In this document: positions 34,657 through 43,663 of the stretch, piece by piece
Position numbering within the stretch: the stretch's first letter is position 1
How the letters are laid out: each line of letters begins with the position of its first letter
Origin: Timonella corticicola
GTDB taxonomy: Bacteria; Actinomycetota; Actinomycetes; Actinomycetales; Cellulomonadaceae
Assembly: GCF_042683685.1 (NCBI RefSeq)
Contig: NZ_JBHUOP010000001.1
Location: forward strand, 372,001-436,000
Direction of reading: 5' to 3'
Length of the DNA stretch: 64,000 nucleotides
Program-made: the position numbers and the translations under genes
The notes under the pieces: model-generated
What the model saw: only the letters and a program-made list of their open reading frames with translations
The model's database searches: none
Told to the model about the DNA's origin: nothing

Positions 34657-36786
34657 GTGACCACACCTGCATCAGAATCCAACTATTCGGCGCGCCACCT
34701 CTCGGTTCTCGAAGGCCTCGAGGCCGTACGCAAACGTCCGGGCATGTATATCGGTTCTACCGATTCGCGCGGTCTCATGCACTGCGTGTGGGAAATCATT
34801 GACAACTCGGTTGATGAGGCGCTGGCCGGCTACTGCGACAAGATCTCCATCGTGCTGTACGCGGACAACTCCGTGTCGGTGGAGGACAATGGGCGCGGTA
34901 TCCCCGTGGACATCGAGCCAAAGACTGGGCTGAGCGGTGTCGAGGTCGTGTACACCAAACTCCACGCTGGCGGTAAGTTTGGCGGTGGCTCATACAACGC
35001 ATCCGGTGGTCTACACGGTGTGGGTGCATCCGTGGTGAATGCGCTGTCGTCGCGCCTCGACGTCGAGGTAACGCGTACGTCCAAGGTCCATGCGATGTCG
35101 TTCCGGCGTGGTGAACCAGGCGTGTTCGACGACCCGAAGACGGGCCCCTCCCCAGAGTCCGACTTCGCTCCGTTTGTGGACCGTTCTGAACTACGTATCG
35201 TGGGTAAGGCCAAGCGTGGCCTGACGGGTACCAAGGTACGGTACTGGGCAGACCGTCAGGTATTCCCCAAGAGCGCGGTCTTCAGTTACGACGAGTTGGT
35301 TGCGCGCATCCGCCAGACCACCTTCCTCGTCCCCGGCTTGGAGATCACGCTGCGCGACGAACGCGGCATCCCGGGAACACCAGGGGAGAACGGACCGCAC
35401 GAGGAAACGTACCTGGCAACCGGTGGATCGGTTGACTTCGTTGACTTCCTCGCGCCAGACGCCCCGGTCACGAACACCTGGCACTTCACCGGAACCGGTT
35501 CCTTTAAGGAGACCGTCCCAGTTCTCGATGACAAGGGCCACCTGGTGTCGCAGGAAGTGGAACGCACCTGTGAGGTGGACATCGCGCTGCGCTGGGGCAC
35601 TGGCTACGACACGACCGTACGCACCTTCGTGAACATCATCTCCACCCCGAAGGGCGGAAGCCACCTATCAGGGTTCGAAGCCGGTTTGCTCAAGGTGATG
35701 CGCAAGGCCGTTGAAACCAACGCCCGCAGACTGAAAATCTCGTCGAAGGACGGCGCGGAACGAATCGAGAAGGACGACGTTCTTGCCGGTCTGTCCGCGG
35801 TGCTCACCGTGCGTTTGGCTGAGCCGCAGTTTGAGGGGCAGACAAAGGAGGTGCTTGGTACCGCACCGGTCCGTGCGATCGTCTCTCGCGTGGTTGAATC
35901 CAGTTTCAAGGACCTATTCTCCTCCCCGAAGCGCGACGATAAAACTCAAACCTCTCTGCTTCTCGAGAAGATCGTCTCGGAAATGCGTGCGCGTGTTTCC
36001 GCCCGCAAACAAAAGGAAATCTCGCGGCGCAAGAACGCACTCGAGACCTCGTCACTGCCCGCCAAACTGGCGGACTGCCGTACCAACGATGTTCAAAAGT
36101 CTGAACTGTTCATCGTTGAGGGTGACTCTGCCCTCGGCACTGCAAAACTGGCCCGGAGTTCCGATTTCCAGGCACTCCTGCCGATTCGTGGAAAGATCCT
36201 GAACGTTCAAAAGGCATCCGTCTCCGACATGCTACGCAACGCGGAGTGTGGCGCGATCATTCAGGTGATCGGGGCCGGCTCGGGTCGGTCATTCGACCTT
36301 GATGCTGCGCGCTACGGAAAGATCGTGCTCATGACCGATGCGGATGTGGACGGGGCACACATCCGGACCCTTCTGCTCACACTGTTCTTCCGGTACATGC
36401 GCCCGATGATTGATGCCGGACGAGTGTATGCGGCGGTTCCCCCGCTGCACCGCGTTGAGGTCATCGGCGCAGGATCGCGGAAGAACGAGTACATCTACAC
36501 CTATTCCGAGGCCGAACTACAGTCCACTCTGGCCAAGCTCCGCAAGGCGGGCAAACGCTACAAAGACGACATCCAGCGGTACAAGGGTCTCGGTGAGATG
36601 GATGCTGATCAGCTTGCGGAAACCACGATGGATCCACGCCACAGGATGCTGCGCCGCGTGACGGCTGAACATGCACAGCGGGCCGAGGAGATCTTTGAGC
36701 TTCTCATGGGTTCAGACGTGGCTCCGCGCAAGGACTTCATCGTTGCTGGTGCAAGCGCGTTGGACCGTTCCCGGATCGACGCCTAG
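34657..36786 (+). CDS. parE: DNA topoisomerase IV subunit B (type IIA, GyrB/ParE family)
   Basis: ATPase subunit of a type IIA topoisomerase, 709 aa. The GHKL ATP site shows DNSVDEALAG (Glu/Asn for ATP-Mg), EDNGRGIPVD and GGLHGVGASVVNALS. The transducer has the lysine loop QTKEV-like segment. The TOPRIM part has EGDSALG, PIRGKILN and DADVDGAHIRTLLLT, and the end carries RYKGLGEMD. No large GyrB insert is present. It is called ParE rather than GyrB because it is next to sigA with parC close by, as in Streptomyces, and away from dnaA/recF; sequence alone does not settle this. Confidence 0.88.
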   Translation: MTTPASESNYSARHLSVLEGLEAVRKRPGMYIGSTDSRGLMHCVWEIIDNSVDEALAGYCDKISIVLYADNSVSVEDNGRGIPVDIEPKTGLSGVEVVYTKLHAGGKFGGGSYNASGGLHGVGASVVNALSSRLDVEVTRTSKVHAMSFRRGEPGVFDDPKTGPSPESDFAPFVDRSELRIVGKAKRGLTGTKVRYWADRQVFPKSAVFSYDELVARIRQTTFLVPGLEITLRDERGIPGTPGENGPHEETYLATGGSVDFVDFLAPDAPVTNTWHFTGTGSFKETVPVLDDKGHLVSQEVERTCEVDIALRWGTGYDTTVRTFVNIISTPKGGSHLSGFEAGLLKVMRKAVETNARRLKISSKDGAERIEKDDVLAGLSAVLTVRLAEPQFEGQTKEVLGTAPVRAIVSRVVESSFKDLFSSPKRDDKTQTSLLLEKIVSEMRARVSARKQKEISRRKNALETSSLPAKLADCRTNDVQKSELFIVEGDSALGTAKLARSSDFQALLPIRGKILNVQKASVSDMLRNAECGAIIQVIGAGSGRSFDLDAARYGKIVLMTDADVDGAHIRTLLLTLFFRYMRPMIDAGRVYAAVPPLHRVEVIGAGSRKNEYIYTYSEAELQSTLAKLRKAGKRYKDDIQRYKGLGEMDADQLAETTMDPRHRMLRRVTAEHAQRAEEIFELLMGSDVAPRKDFIVAGASALDRSRIDA

Positions 36787-36867
36787 CCGAGGTCTGCAGT
36801 CCGGCCGGTTTGTGTTTCAAGGACGCAAAATCCCTGCGGTATCGAAGGAAACAGATCACACTGCAGT

Positions 36868-36894
36868 CAGTTTTCCAAAATTTTAAGAAAACTG
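36868..36894. repeat. AT-rich inverted repeat upstream of the tandem GNAT gene
   Basis: Perfect 8-bp arms CAGTTTTC (36868-36875) and GAAAACTG (36887-36894), with AAAATTTT in the centre. It lies immediately upstream of the -10 box of the GNAT gene. It may be an operator or a weak terminator for parE. Confidence 0.45.
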
Positions 36895-36898
36895 TGCA

Positions 36899-36904
36899 TA
36901 GACT
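36899..36904 (+). promoter_or_regulatory. -10 box of tandem GNAT gene
   Basis: TAGACT ends 6 bases before the ATG at 36911, fitting a leaderless transcript. Confidence 0.45.
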
Positions 36905-36910
36905 TTAGGT

Positions 36911-37960
36911 ATGGACAGCATCGAAGAACTGCCGCCCCTGTCTCAACGCGTTCCAGAGGTATCACTGCCGGAACTCCCTCGCGACCTCGGACTTGCGTGG
37001 CGTCCCCTCACAAGAGAGGACGCCCGGCAGCTTGCCGACCTGATCGCAATCATTGAGGAAACCGATGCGTCACCGTTCCGTACCTCCTACGAGGAGACAG
37101 TTGAACTCTTTGAGGGAGACTGGAAGAACTTCGACACGGACACGATCGTCGCGGTGAACGCCAAGGGCGAGTTTCTCGCGTATGGGCTGCTCCACATCTA
37201 CCCGGGGGATGACACCCTCACACGCGTGTTCCTTGACGGTGGCGTGCATCCCACAGCTCGTGAAGTGGGCATTGGGCAGTCCCTGGTGGATTGGCTGACG
37301 GCCCGGGGCCAGCAGATGCTTCGAGAGACTGGTACACGTCTACCAGCACGAATCGCGGCTTACGTCCAGGACAACGCCCCGCATAACTGGACGCTGTTCG
37401 AGAAGGCAGGCTACGAGGCACGACGGTTCTACAAGACGCTGCGCCGGGACCTGTCCAAACCGATTGAACCGATCTCGATTGGAAGCCACCTCAAAGTGGT
37501 GGGCTACGACCGGGCCTTGGATGAAGCAGTACGTTTGGCGCACAACGACGCATTCCGCGATCACTGGGGTTCCCAGCCGCGCACACCGGAAGCCTGGGTC
37601 CAAGGCCGTTCGATGTTTAAGCCTGAGTGGAGTTTCATCGTGCTGGACGAGACCGCGCAGACCGTTGAGGGCCACCCAATGGTGGCAGGGTACATCCACG
37701 TTGGCAAATATGAGCACGACTGGGAAGTCGCAGGCTATTCAAGCGGCTACATTGAGTTGCTTGGTGTGCGCAGGGACTATCGGGGGCAGAAGATCGCCCT
37801 GGCGCTTATCACAGAGGCGATGAGACTCCTGCACGAGAACGGTATCGAGTATGCGGAACTCGATGTGGACTCGGAGAACCCCAGTGGAGCATTCGGAATC
37901 TATACGAATCTGGGCTTCGAGGTCACGACGGGGTCGCGAATGTTCTCGCTTGAGTTCTAG
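36911..37960 (+). CDS. Tandem GNAT acetyltransferase
   Basis: 349 aa with two GNAT folds in tandem, the layout of mycothiol-synthase-like acetyltransferases. The first (about 25-190) is degenerate: VHPTAREVGIGQSLVDWL only loosely matches the acetyl-CoA loop. The second (about 195-349) has the better motif LGVRRDYRGQKIALALITEAM, matching the R/Q-x-x-G-x-G/A loop, and ends with NPSGAFGIYTNLGFEV. Likely only the C-terminal half is catalytic. The substrate is unknown; it is not assigned as MshD because close identity cannot be judged by eye. Confidence 0.82.
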   Translation: MDSIEELPPLSQRVPEVSLPELPRDLGLAWRPLTREDARQLADLIAIIEETDASPFRTSYEETVELFEGDWKNFDTDTIVAVNAKGEFLAYGLLHIYPGDDTLTRVFLDGGVHPTAREVGIGQSLVDWLTARGQQMLRETGTRLPARIAAYVQDNAPHNWTLFEKAGYEARRFYKTLRRDLSKPIEPISIGSHLKVVGYDRALDEAVRLAHNDAFRDHWGSQPRTPEAWVQGRSMFKPEWSFIVLDETAQTVEGHPMVAGYIHVGKYEHDWEVAGYSSGYIELLGVRRDYRGQKIALALITEAMRLLHENGIEYAELDVDSENPSGAFGIYTNLGFEVTTGSRMFSLEF

Positions 37961-38009
37961 ATAATCTCGCTAGGCATTACCTCTAGCCCGGTCGTACTGA
38001 GAGCGTCGA

Positions 38010-38052
38010 GACGAAGGTGGGGCATGCTATATCAGCGTTCCCCACCTTCGTC
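38010..38052. terminator. Bidirectional terminator, GNAT / parC
   Basis: Perfect 13-bp arms (38010-38022, 38040-38052) with a 17-base loop, between convergent genes. Confidence 0.7.
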
Positions 38053-38067
38053 TATGCGTCAGAGCAG

Positions 38068-40539
38068 TTATCCGATTGCGAATATAGGTTTTTCGGCGGG
38101 TGTTCCAGAACCATCGCGGCGTGGGTCAATCTCAGGCAGCGGAATGGGAGCACCCAACTGACCGCATGCGCGAGCTGGGGCAGTACCTGCCCAACCGAGG
38201 AGGAGGGTGTCTTCTCCCTTGAGGAATCGTTGGGCTCGAACGCCTCCGGTAGCGCGGCCCTTGGCCGGGAACACGTCGAAGGGGGAGACCTTCACGGAGC
38301 CGTTCTCTGTTCCAGGAAGAGCAGTGGAGCTTCCGGCCACCGTTACCACAACACAGTCTTCGTCAGGGTTGAGCGCGCCAAAGAACACGACGGAAGCGCC
38401 TGCACCAAGTTTGATGCCGGACATGCCACCCGCGCTACGGCCCTGTGGTCGGACGTTGGATGCAGAGAAGTGAAGAAGGGACGCGTCAGAGGTCATGAAC
38501 ACGAGTTCGTCACTGTCGTCCACGTGGGTGACCGCAACAACCTCGTCGCCTGGCTTGAGCGAGATGACTTCCCATTCGCTTGCCTTGGACTGGTCGCCCT
38601 GAACGACTCGCTTAACAACTCCCTGACGGGTTCCGATGCTCAGGGTTGGGGCGTCCTCAGTGAGCGATGCGATACCGACGACCCGCTCATCTTTGCCCAA
38701 CTCAACGAGCTGAGATGCCTCGATGCCTCCGCTGAGTGAGGGAGCGCCCTGGGTGGGAGGCAGTGTGGGCAACTCGAGCACGGACGCTCGTACGAGGCGG
38801 CCCTGGTTTGTGACCAGACCGATCTCAGCACGACCGGAAGCCGGGATCACGTTGCGTAGCACGTCGTTGGTGTTGCGCTCATCCCAGATGACTGGCTTGC
38901 TGTCGTCCGCGCTGCGGGCGATCAGGCCGGTTGCAGAGAGCATGACCCAGCAGGGGGTGTCCTCGATCTCGAGGGGAGTGGCTGCGCCTTTACGACGAGC
39001 GCTTGGCGAAACAGCCTCCGACCCGGCGGCCTCACCACCGGCGGAGTCAAGCAGAACCGTGCGACGTGGGGTGCCATAGGTCTTGGCCACGTCTGCCATT
39101 TCCTTGCCGACCAGCGCGCGCAACACGGTGTCGTTGGACAGAATCTCCTGCAACTGCGCGATCTCCGCGGCGAGTTGTTCGTTTTCCTTCTCGAGTTCGA
39201 TCTGGGAGAACTTGGTCAGGCGGCGAAGACGCAACTCCAGGATGTACTCGGCCTGTGGTGTGGTCAGGTCGAATACCTGCATCAGCCGGGTTCGGGCGGT
39301 CTCGGAGTCCTCGGAGGTGCGGATGACCTGGATAACCTCATCGATGTCTACTATCGCGAGGAGTAAGCCCTCTACGAGGTGTTTGCGTTCTTCGCGCTTG
39401 CGTAGGCGGTACTTTGAGCGGCGGCGCACCACATCAACTCGGTGATCAACCCATACCCGCAGCATCTCTTTGAGACCGAGGGTCTGCGGTTGACCATCGA
39501 CGAGAGCGACGTTGTTGATACCGAACGAGTCTTCGAGTGGTGTGTGCTTGTAGAGAGTTTCCAGAACGGCGTCGGGGTTGAACCCGGTCTTGATCTCAAT
39601 GACGAGTTTGAGGCCGTTCTTGCGGTCCGTGAGGTCGGTAACCGCCGAGATGCCGGTCAGCTTCTTGGACTGAACGCCATCCTTGATCTTTTCGATGACC
39701 TTTTCTGGACCGACCATGTACGGAAGTTCGGTCACCACAATGCCCTTGCGGCGAGGGGTGATGTTCTCAACCTTGGCGGTCGCACGGGTGCGGAAGGTTC
39801 CACGACCTGTGCGGTAGGCGTCGCGGATGCCCTCGAGTCCAACGATACGTCCGCCGCCCGGCAGGTCAGGACCGGGAACAAACCGCATGAGGTCCTCGAG
39901 CGAGGCGTCCGGGTGCTTGAGCAGGTGCCGTGCCGCAGCGATTACCTCAACCAGATTGTGTGGGGCAAGGTTTGTGGCCATGCCCACGGCGATTCCTGAG
40001 GCCCCGTTGACAAGGAGATTAGGAATGGCGGAGGGAAGCACCTCGGGCTGTTCGAGCTTGTTGTCGTAGTTGGGGACGAAGTTCACGGTTTCCTCGTCGA
40101 GATCCGCGGTCATCGCCATCGCCGCAGCCGCAAGTCGGGCCTCGGTGTAACGCGGTGCTGCCGGGCCGTCATCAAGCGAACCGAAGTTTCCGTGACCGTC
40201 CACAAGTGGCAGGCGCAGCGCAAATGGCTGTGCCAAACGCACGAGGGCATCGTAGATCGCGCTGTCGCCGTGCGGGTGGAGCTTACCCATGACCTCGCCA
40301 ACCACGCGGGAGCACTTGACGTGTGCGCGATCTGGGCGAAGTCCCATGTCAGACATCATGTAGAGAATTCGGCGCTGGACTGGCTTGAGACCGTCACGGG
40401 CATCTGGAAGCGCTCGCGCGTAGATCACCGAGTAGGCGTACTCAAGGAATGAACTCTCCATCTCCGCCGTGACATCGATGTCCACGATGTTCTCGGTGAA
40501 GTCTTCGTCGAGCTCGGCGCTCACTGTCTTGCGGGCCAT
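38068..40539 (-). CDS. parC: DNA topoisomerase IV subunit A (type IIA, GyrA/ParC family)
   Basis: DNA-cleaving subunit, 823 aa. The catalytic Tyr is Y131 in AAPRYTEARL. The quinolone-determining region reads HPHGDSAIYD with Ser93 and Asp97, the drug-sensitive residues at both key sites. The tower and coiled-coil segment spans about 350-470, with the exit-gate region around it. The C-terminal beta-pinwheel (about 500-800) lacks the QRRGGKG 'GyrA box', which argues for topoisomerase IV rather than gyrase; RSAGGMSGIKL is the ParC-type replacement. It is encoded close to parE but on the other strand. Confidence 0.9.
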   Translation of the reverse strand: MARKTVSAELDEDFTENIVDIDVTAEMESSFLEYAYSVIYARALPDARDGLKPVQRRILYMMSDMGLRPDRAHVKCSRVVGEVMGKLHPHGDSAIYDALVRLAQPFALRLPLVDGHGNFGSLDDGPAAPRYTEARLAAAAMAMTADLDEETVNFVPNYDNKLEQPEVLPSAIPNLLVNGASGIAVGMATNLAPHNLVEVIAAARHLLKHPDASLEDLMRFVPGPDLPGGGRIVGLEGIRDAYRTGRGTFRTRATAKVENITPRRKGIVVTELPYMVGPEKVIEKIKDGVQSKKLTGISAVTDLTDRKNGLKLVIEIKTGFNPDAVLETLYKHTPLEDSFGINNVALVDGQPQTLGLKEMLRVWVDHRVDVVRRRSKYRLRKREERKHLVEGLLLAIVDIDEVIQVIRTSEDSETARTRLMQVFDLTTPQAEYILELRLRRLTKFSQIELEKENEQLAAEIAQLQEILSNDTVLRALVGKEMADVAKTYGTPRRTVLLDSAGGEAAGSEAVSPSARRKGAATPLEIEDTPCWVMLSATGLIARSADDSKPVIWDERNTNDVLRNVIPASGRAEIGLVTNQGRLVRASVLELPTLPPTQGAPSLSGGIEASQLVELGKDERVVGIASLTEDAPTLSIGTRQGVVKRVVQGDQSKASEWEVISLKPGDEVVAVTHVDDSDELVFMTSDASLLHFSASNVRPQGRSAGGMSGIKLGAGASVVFFGALNPDEDCVVVTVAGSSTALPGTENGSVKVSPFDVFPAKGRATGGVRAQRFLKGEDTLLLGWAGTAPARACGQLGAPIPLPEIDPRRDGSGTPAEKPIFAIG

Positions 40540-40752
40540 TATGGTGGTGACTCCAGAGGTGAATGGGCAAGTGACATGTCATATTGTCCACTGCATTGGG
40601 CGTAGAGGACAGTGTGGCGCGCACACGAAATGCTCACATTTCTTGGGCGCACGCGAACCCCGCGCGTGAGTTGGCAACAACGCAACGGTACCCGCCCAGT
40701 AAAACACGCACCACTGACATCCAAATCACCGCTGCTTTGTAGGCCCTGACGA

Positions 40753-40758
40753 TACGCT
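40753..40758 (+). promoter_or_regulatory. -10 box of GNAT/acyl-CoA synthetase gene
   Basis: TACGCT ends 7 bases before the ATG at 40766, fitting a leaderless transcript. Confidence 0.4.
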
Positions 40759-40765
40759 AAGAGGC

Positions 40766-43555
40766 ATGAGCGCTAATGACCCGGTAGATGAGACATCGTA
40801 TCCGGCGCACTGGGAAGCCGATGTGGTGTTGCGTGACGGTACCACGACGCACGTGCGCCCGATTCGTCCAACTGATCGTGACGCTCTGCAGAACTTCCAC
40901 ATGGGTCAGTCCGAGCGTTCGACGTACATGCGGTTCTTTGCGGCAATGGAACGACTCTCTGAGAGCGACCTGACCCGTTTCACGCAGGTGGACATGGTGG
41001 ACCGAGTCGCTGTGGTCGCAACGACCATGAGGGATGGCGCCGAAGCGATCATCGGTGTGGCACGCTTTGATCGTTTGGAACACGATGAGGCAGAGGTCGC
41101 GTTCAACATCTCGGATTCAGCTCAGGGGCGGGGCCTGGGATCGGTGTTGCTCGAGCACATCGCAGCAGCCGCCCGGGAGCGGGGCATCCGCCGGTTCTTC
41201 GCCGATGTGTTGCCGCAAAACGGACGTATGCTCTCGGTATTCCGAGAGGCTGGCTACAGGCAAGTCCAGCATGAGGAGGACGGGATTGTCGAGGTCACCG
41301 TAGACCTCGACCCCACGGAGCACTCGTTACGGGTGATGGCGGAACGTGAACACCGGGCGGAGTCGGTGTCGATGCGTCGGCTCTTCTCACCGCAACGCAT
41401 CTTGGTGGTCGCCTCACTGACCGATGAACCAACGCCTGAGGAATTGCGTCTTGCCAAAGGTGCTCTGGCATCAGGGATCGGCGTCAAGGGCGATGAACCG
41501 GTCTATGTGCTTGGTATGTCGCCTGTGCAGATCCGCGATGCGCAGGAACGGCATGGCCTACACGACAACTTCGTCCACTTTGCTTCGCTCGAACAGTTGC
41601 TGGACAGCGGATTGACCTTTGACATCGCAATTCTCGCTGTCAGCGACACGGCTGTTGCTCCGTTACTGAGCGAGTTGAGTGAGATTGGTGTGCACGGGGT
41701 CGTGCTACTTGCCTCTGGTTTCGCAGAGACTGGGCAGCACGGATTGGCCCTACAGCGCGAGGCGATCAGGATCGCTCACTCCTCAGGGATCAGGATTATC
41801 GGCCCTGCGAGTTATGGCCTGTTCTCAAATGCGGCGCAGCCGCCATTCAACGCATCGCTGGCGCCCACACGACCTGAGAGCGGAACGATCGGTCTGTTCA
41901 CCCAGTCGACAGCCATTGCCGTTGCGCTGCTGAGCATCGCGAATCGCCGACGTCTGGGTATCTCAAACTTCCTGGCGGCGGGTAACCGCGCCGATGTGTC
42001 CGGCAACGACATGATGCAGTTCTGGTTGACCGACAATGAGTCGACATCGGTGGGCCTGTACCTTGAGTCGATTGGCAACCCGCGTAAGTTCTCGCGCATC
42101 GCCCGCCGCCTGTCACGCCGCAAGCCGATCGTAGTGGTGACGGCAGGGAAGTCAGGCTATGTCGTACCACGCGGACATGCAGTCAGCCCCACGGAAGCAC
42201 CGAAGAAGACCCTTGAACAGATGCTGAAGCAGTCGGGAGTCATTCGCGCCCGCAACATGCACGAGATGGCCGATGTCCTGCAGTTCTTCGCCTACCAGCC
42301 GATCCCACAGGGGCGTAGGCTTGGGATCCTCGCAAGTTCCGAGGCACTCGCGGCGATCGCAGCCGAGGCAGCCCAGTCCGCAGGGCTCACCGTAACCGAC
42401 CAGGTACATGTGGTGCGTTCCATGGACATCGAGAACAACCTGCAAGGCGCCCTGGAATCGCTCTACAGTTCGGGACAGTGCGACATCGCGCTCATCGCGC
42501 ATGTCCCCACTCTGGGAGAGTTCCCGATTGAAGCCGCAACCCAGGTTGCTCTCGCAGCCGCACAGTCACAGATCCCAACGGTCGCCTCAGTACTCGGATT
42601 GCATGGCATCGCGCCAGAACTCACGATTCCCATTTCCGACGAGCCGGGCGGTTCCAACGACACCACAACTTCCAGCAGGGGCACGCGGGCGTTCTCCGTC
42701 CCCGCGTACTCGACGCCCGAGGACGCAGTACGCGCCCTTGAGCACGTGACCGGGTATGTGGCCTGGTTGGAGGAAGACCACGGTTCGGTCGTGTACTTTG
42801 ATGGAATTGACAAGCATCGGGTCGAGGATCTACTCAAAGACGCGCCCAACGGACTCCTGAACCAAGAGGACACGGCAACAGTCCTTGCTGCCTACGGAAT
42901 CAAACTGTGGCCCGTTGGGCGAGCACATACCCCGGAGGAGGCATGCGCGCTCGCGGAGCAGTTTGGTTATCCAATCGCGCTCAAGTCAACGGCTGCGGCC
43001 CTGCGCCACAGGTACGATCTGGGCGGTGTACGACTCAATATCGCCAGTTCCGAGGAACTGGTTCAAGACTTCGATGAGATGGTCAACGATCTCGAACGAC
43101 ACCTTGGTTCGCGTGAATATGTGATCTCCCAGGGCTTTGACATACAGGCAATGGCCCCTTCCGGGGTTCCATGCGTTGTCCGCTCACAGGAAGACCCGCT
43201 CTACGGCCCCGTGATCGCTTTCGGTCTGTCAGGAGACGCATTCGACCTACTCGATGACGTCGCCTATGGCATACCGCCTCTCACCGCCACCGACATCTCC
43301 CAGATGGTGCGCAGCGTCAAGGCATCCCCGAAACTCTTTGGGTACAAAGGGCTGCCGCTTGCTGACGTTGCCTCGCTTGAGGAACTGATCGCCCGCGTCT
43401 CGCTGCTGTCAGACAATCATCCACGGATTCGAGAACTGGAACTCTACCCGGTGATCGTCGCGGATTCCGGTGCCGCCGTTGTCAGCGCCAGATTGACCCT
43501 CGGTGAAGGACAACGTAAGGACGGTCTGCGCAGGGCCATGACCTCGGCCAACTAG
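40766..43555 (+). CDS. GNAT / ADP-forming acyl-CoA synthetase fusion protein (Pat-like)
   Basis: 929 aa. Residues 1-190 form a GNAT acetyltransferase (acetyl-CoA loop SDSAQGRGLGSVLLEHI). The rest is an ADP-forming acyl-CoA synthetase-like region: CoA-binding domain (about 195-330), succinyl-CoA-ligase-like domains with AGNRADVSGNDMMQFW (about 410) and an ATP-grasp domain (about 700-929). Such fusions include protein lysine acetyltransferases that modify acetyl-CoA synthetase. The GNAT here is N-terminal, the reverse of enterobacterial Pat, as usual in actinobacteria. Whether the synthetase half is active is uncertain: the GPN-T/C-x-G motif reads GPASYGLFSN. Confidence 0.85.
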   Translation: MSANDPVDETSYPAHWEADVVLRDGTTTHVRPIRPTDRDALQNFHMGQSERSTYMRFFAAMERLSESDLTRFTQVDMVDRVAVVATTMRDGAEAIIGVARFDRLEHDEAEVAFNISDSAQGRGLGSVLLEHIAAAARERGIRRFFADVLPQNGRMLSVFREAGYRQVQHEEDGIVEVTVDLDPTEHSLRVMAEREHRAESVSMRRLFSPQRILVVASLTDEPTPEELRLAKGALASGIGVKGDEPVYVLGMSPVQIRDAQERHGLHDNFVHFASLEQLLDSGLTFDIAILAVSDTAVAPLLSELSEIGVHGVVLLASGFAETGQHGLALQREAIRIAHSSGIRIIGPASYGLFSNAAQPPFNASLAPTRPESGTIGLFTQSTAIAVALLSIANRRRLGISNFLAAGNRADVSGNDMMQFWLTDNESTSVGLYLESIGNPRKFSRIARRLSRRKPIVVVTAGKSGYVVPRGHAVSPTEAPKKTLEQMLKQSGVIRARNMHEMADVLQFFAYQPIPQGRRLGILASSEALAAIAAEAAQSAGLTVTDQVHVVRSMDIENNLQGALESLYSSGQCDIALIAHVPTLGEFPIEAATQVALAAAQSQIPTVASVLGLHGIAPELTIPISDEPGGSNDTTTSSRGTRAFSVPAYSTPEDAVRALEHVTGYVAWLEEDHGSVVYFDGIDKHRVEDLLKDAPNGLLNQEDTATVLAAYGIKLWPVGRAHTPEEACALAEQFGYPIALKSTAAALRHRYDLGGVRLNIASSEELVQDFDEMVNDLERHLGSREYVISQGFDIQAMAPSGVPCVVRSQEDPLYGPVIAFGLSGDAFDLLDDVAYGIPPLTATDISQMVRSVKASPKLFGYKGLPLADVASLEELIARVSLLSDNHPRIRELELYPVIVADSGAAVVSARLTLGEGQRKDGLRRAMTSAN

Positions 43556-43663
43556 CGTGTTGAGAACCGCGGTATCACTGGCGTTCTACATTCCCCTGAA
43601 CGGATACTGTGTGTAAGCGGTACTCAGATGTTGTGGAACGCCTCTATTGGAAAGTGATATTCG

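Noticed and set aside
34657..40539. Naming the topoisomerase pair gyrB/gyrA
   Set aside because: The A subunit lacks the GyrA box and the genes sit beside sigA, not near the replication origin, so parE/parC fits better; a genome-wide check for a second pair would decide.
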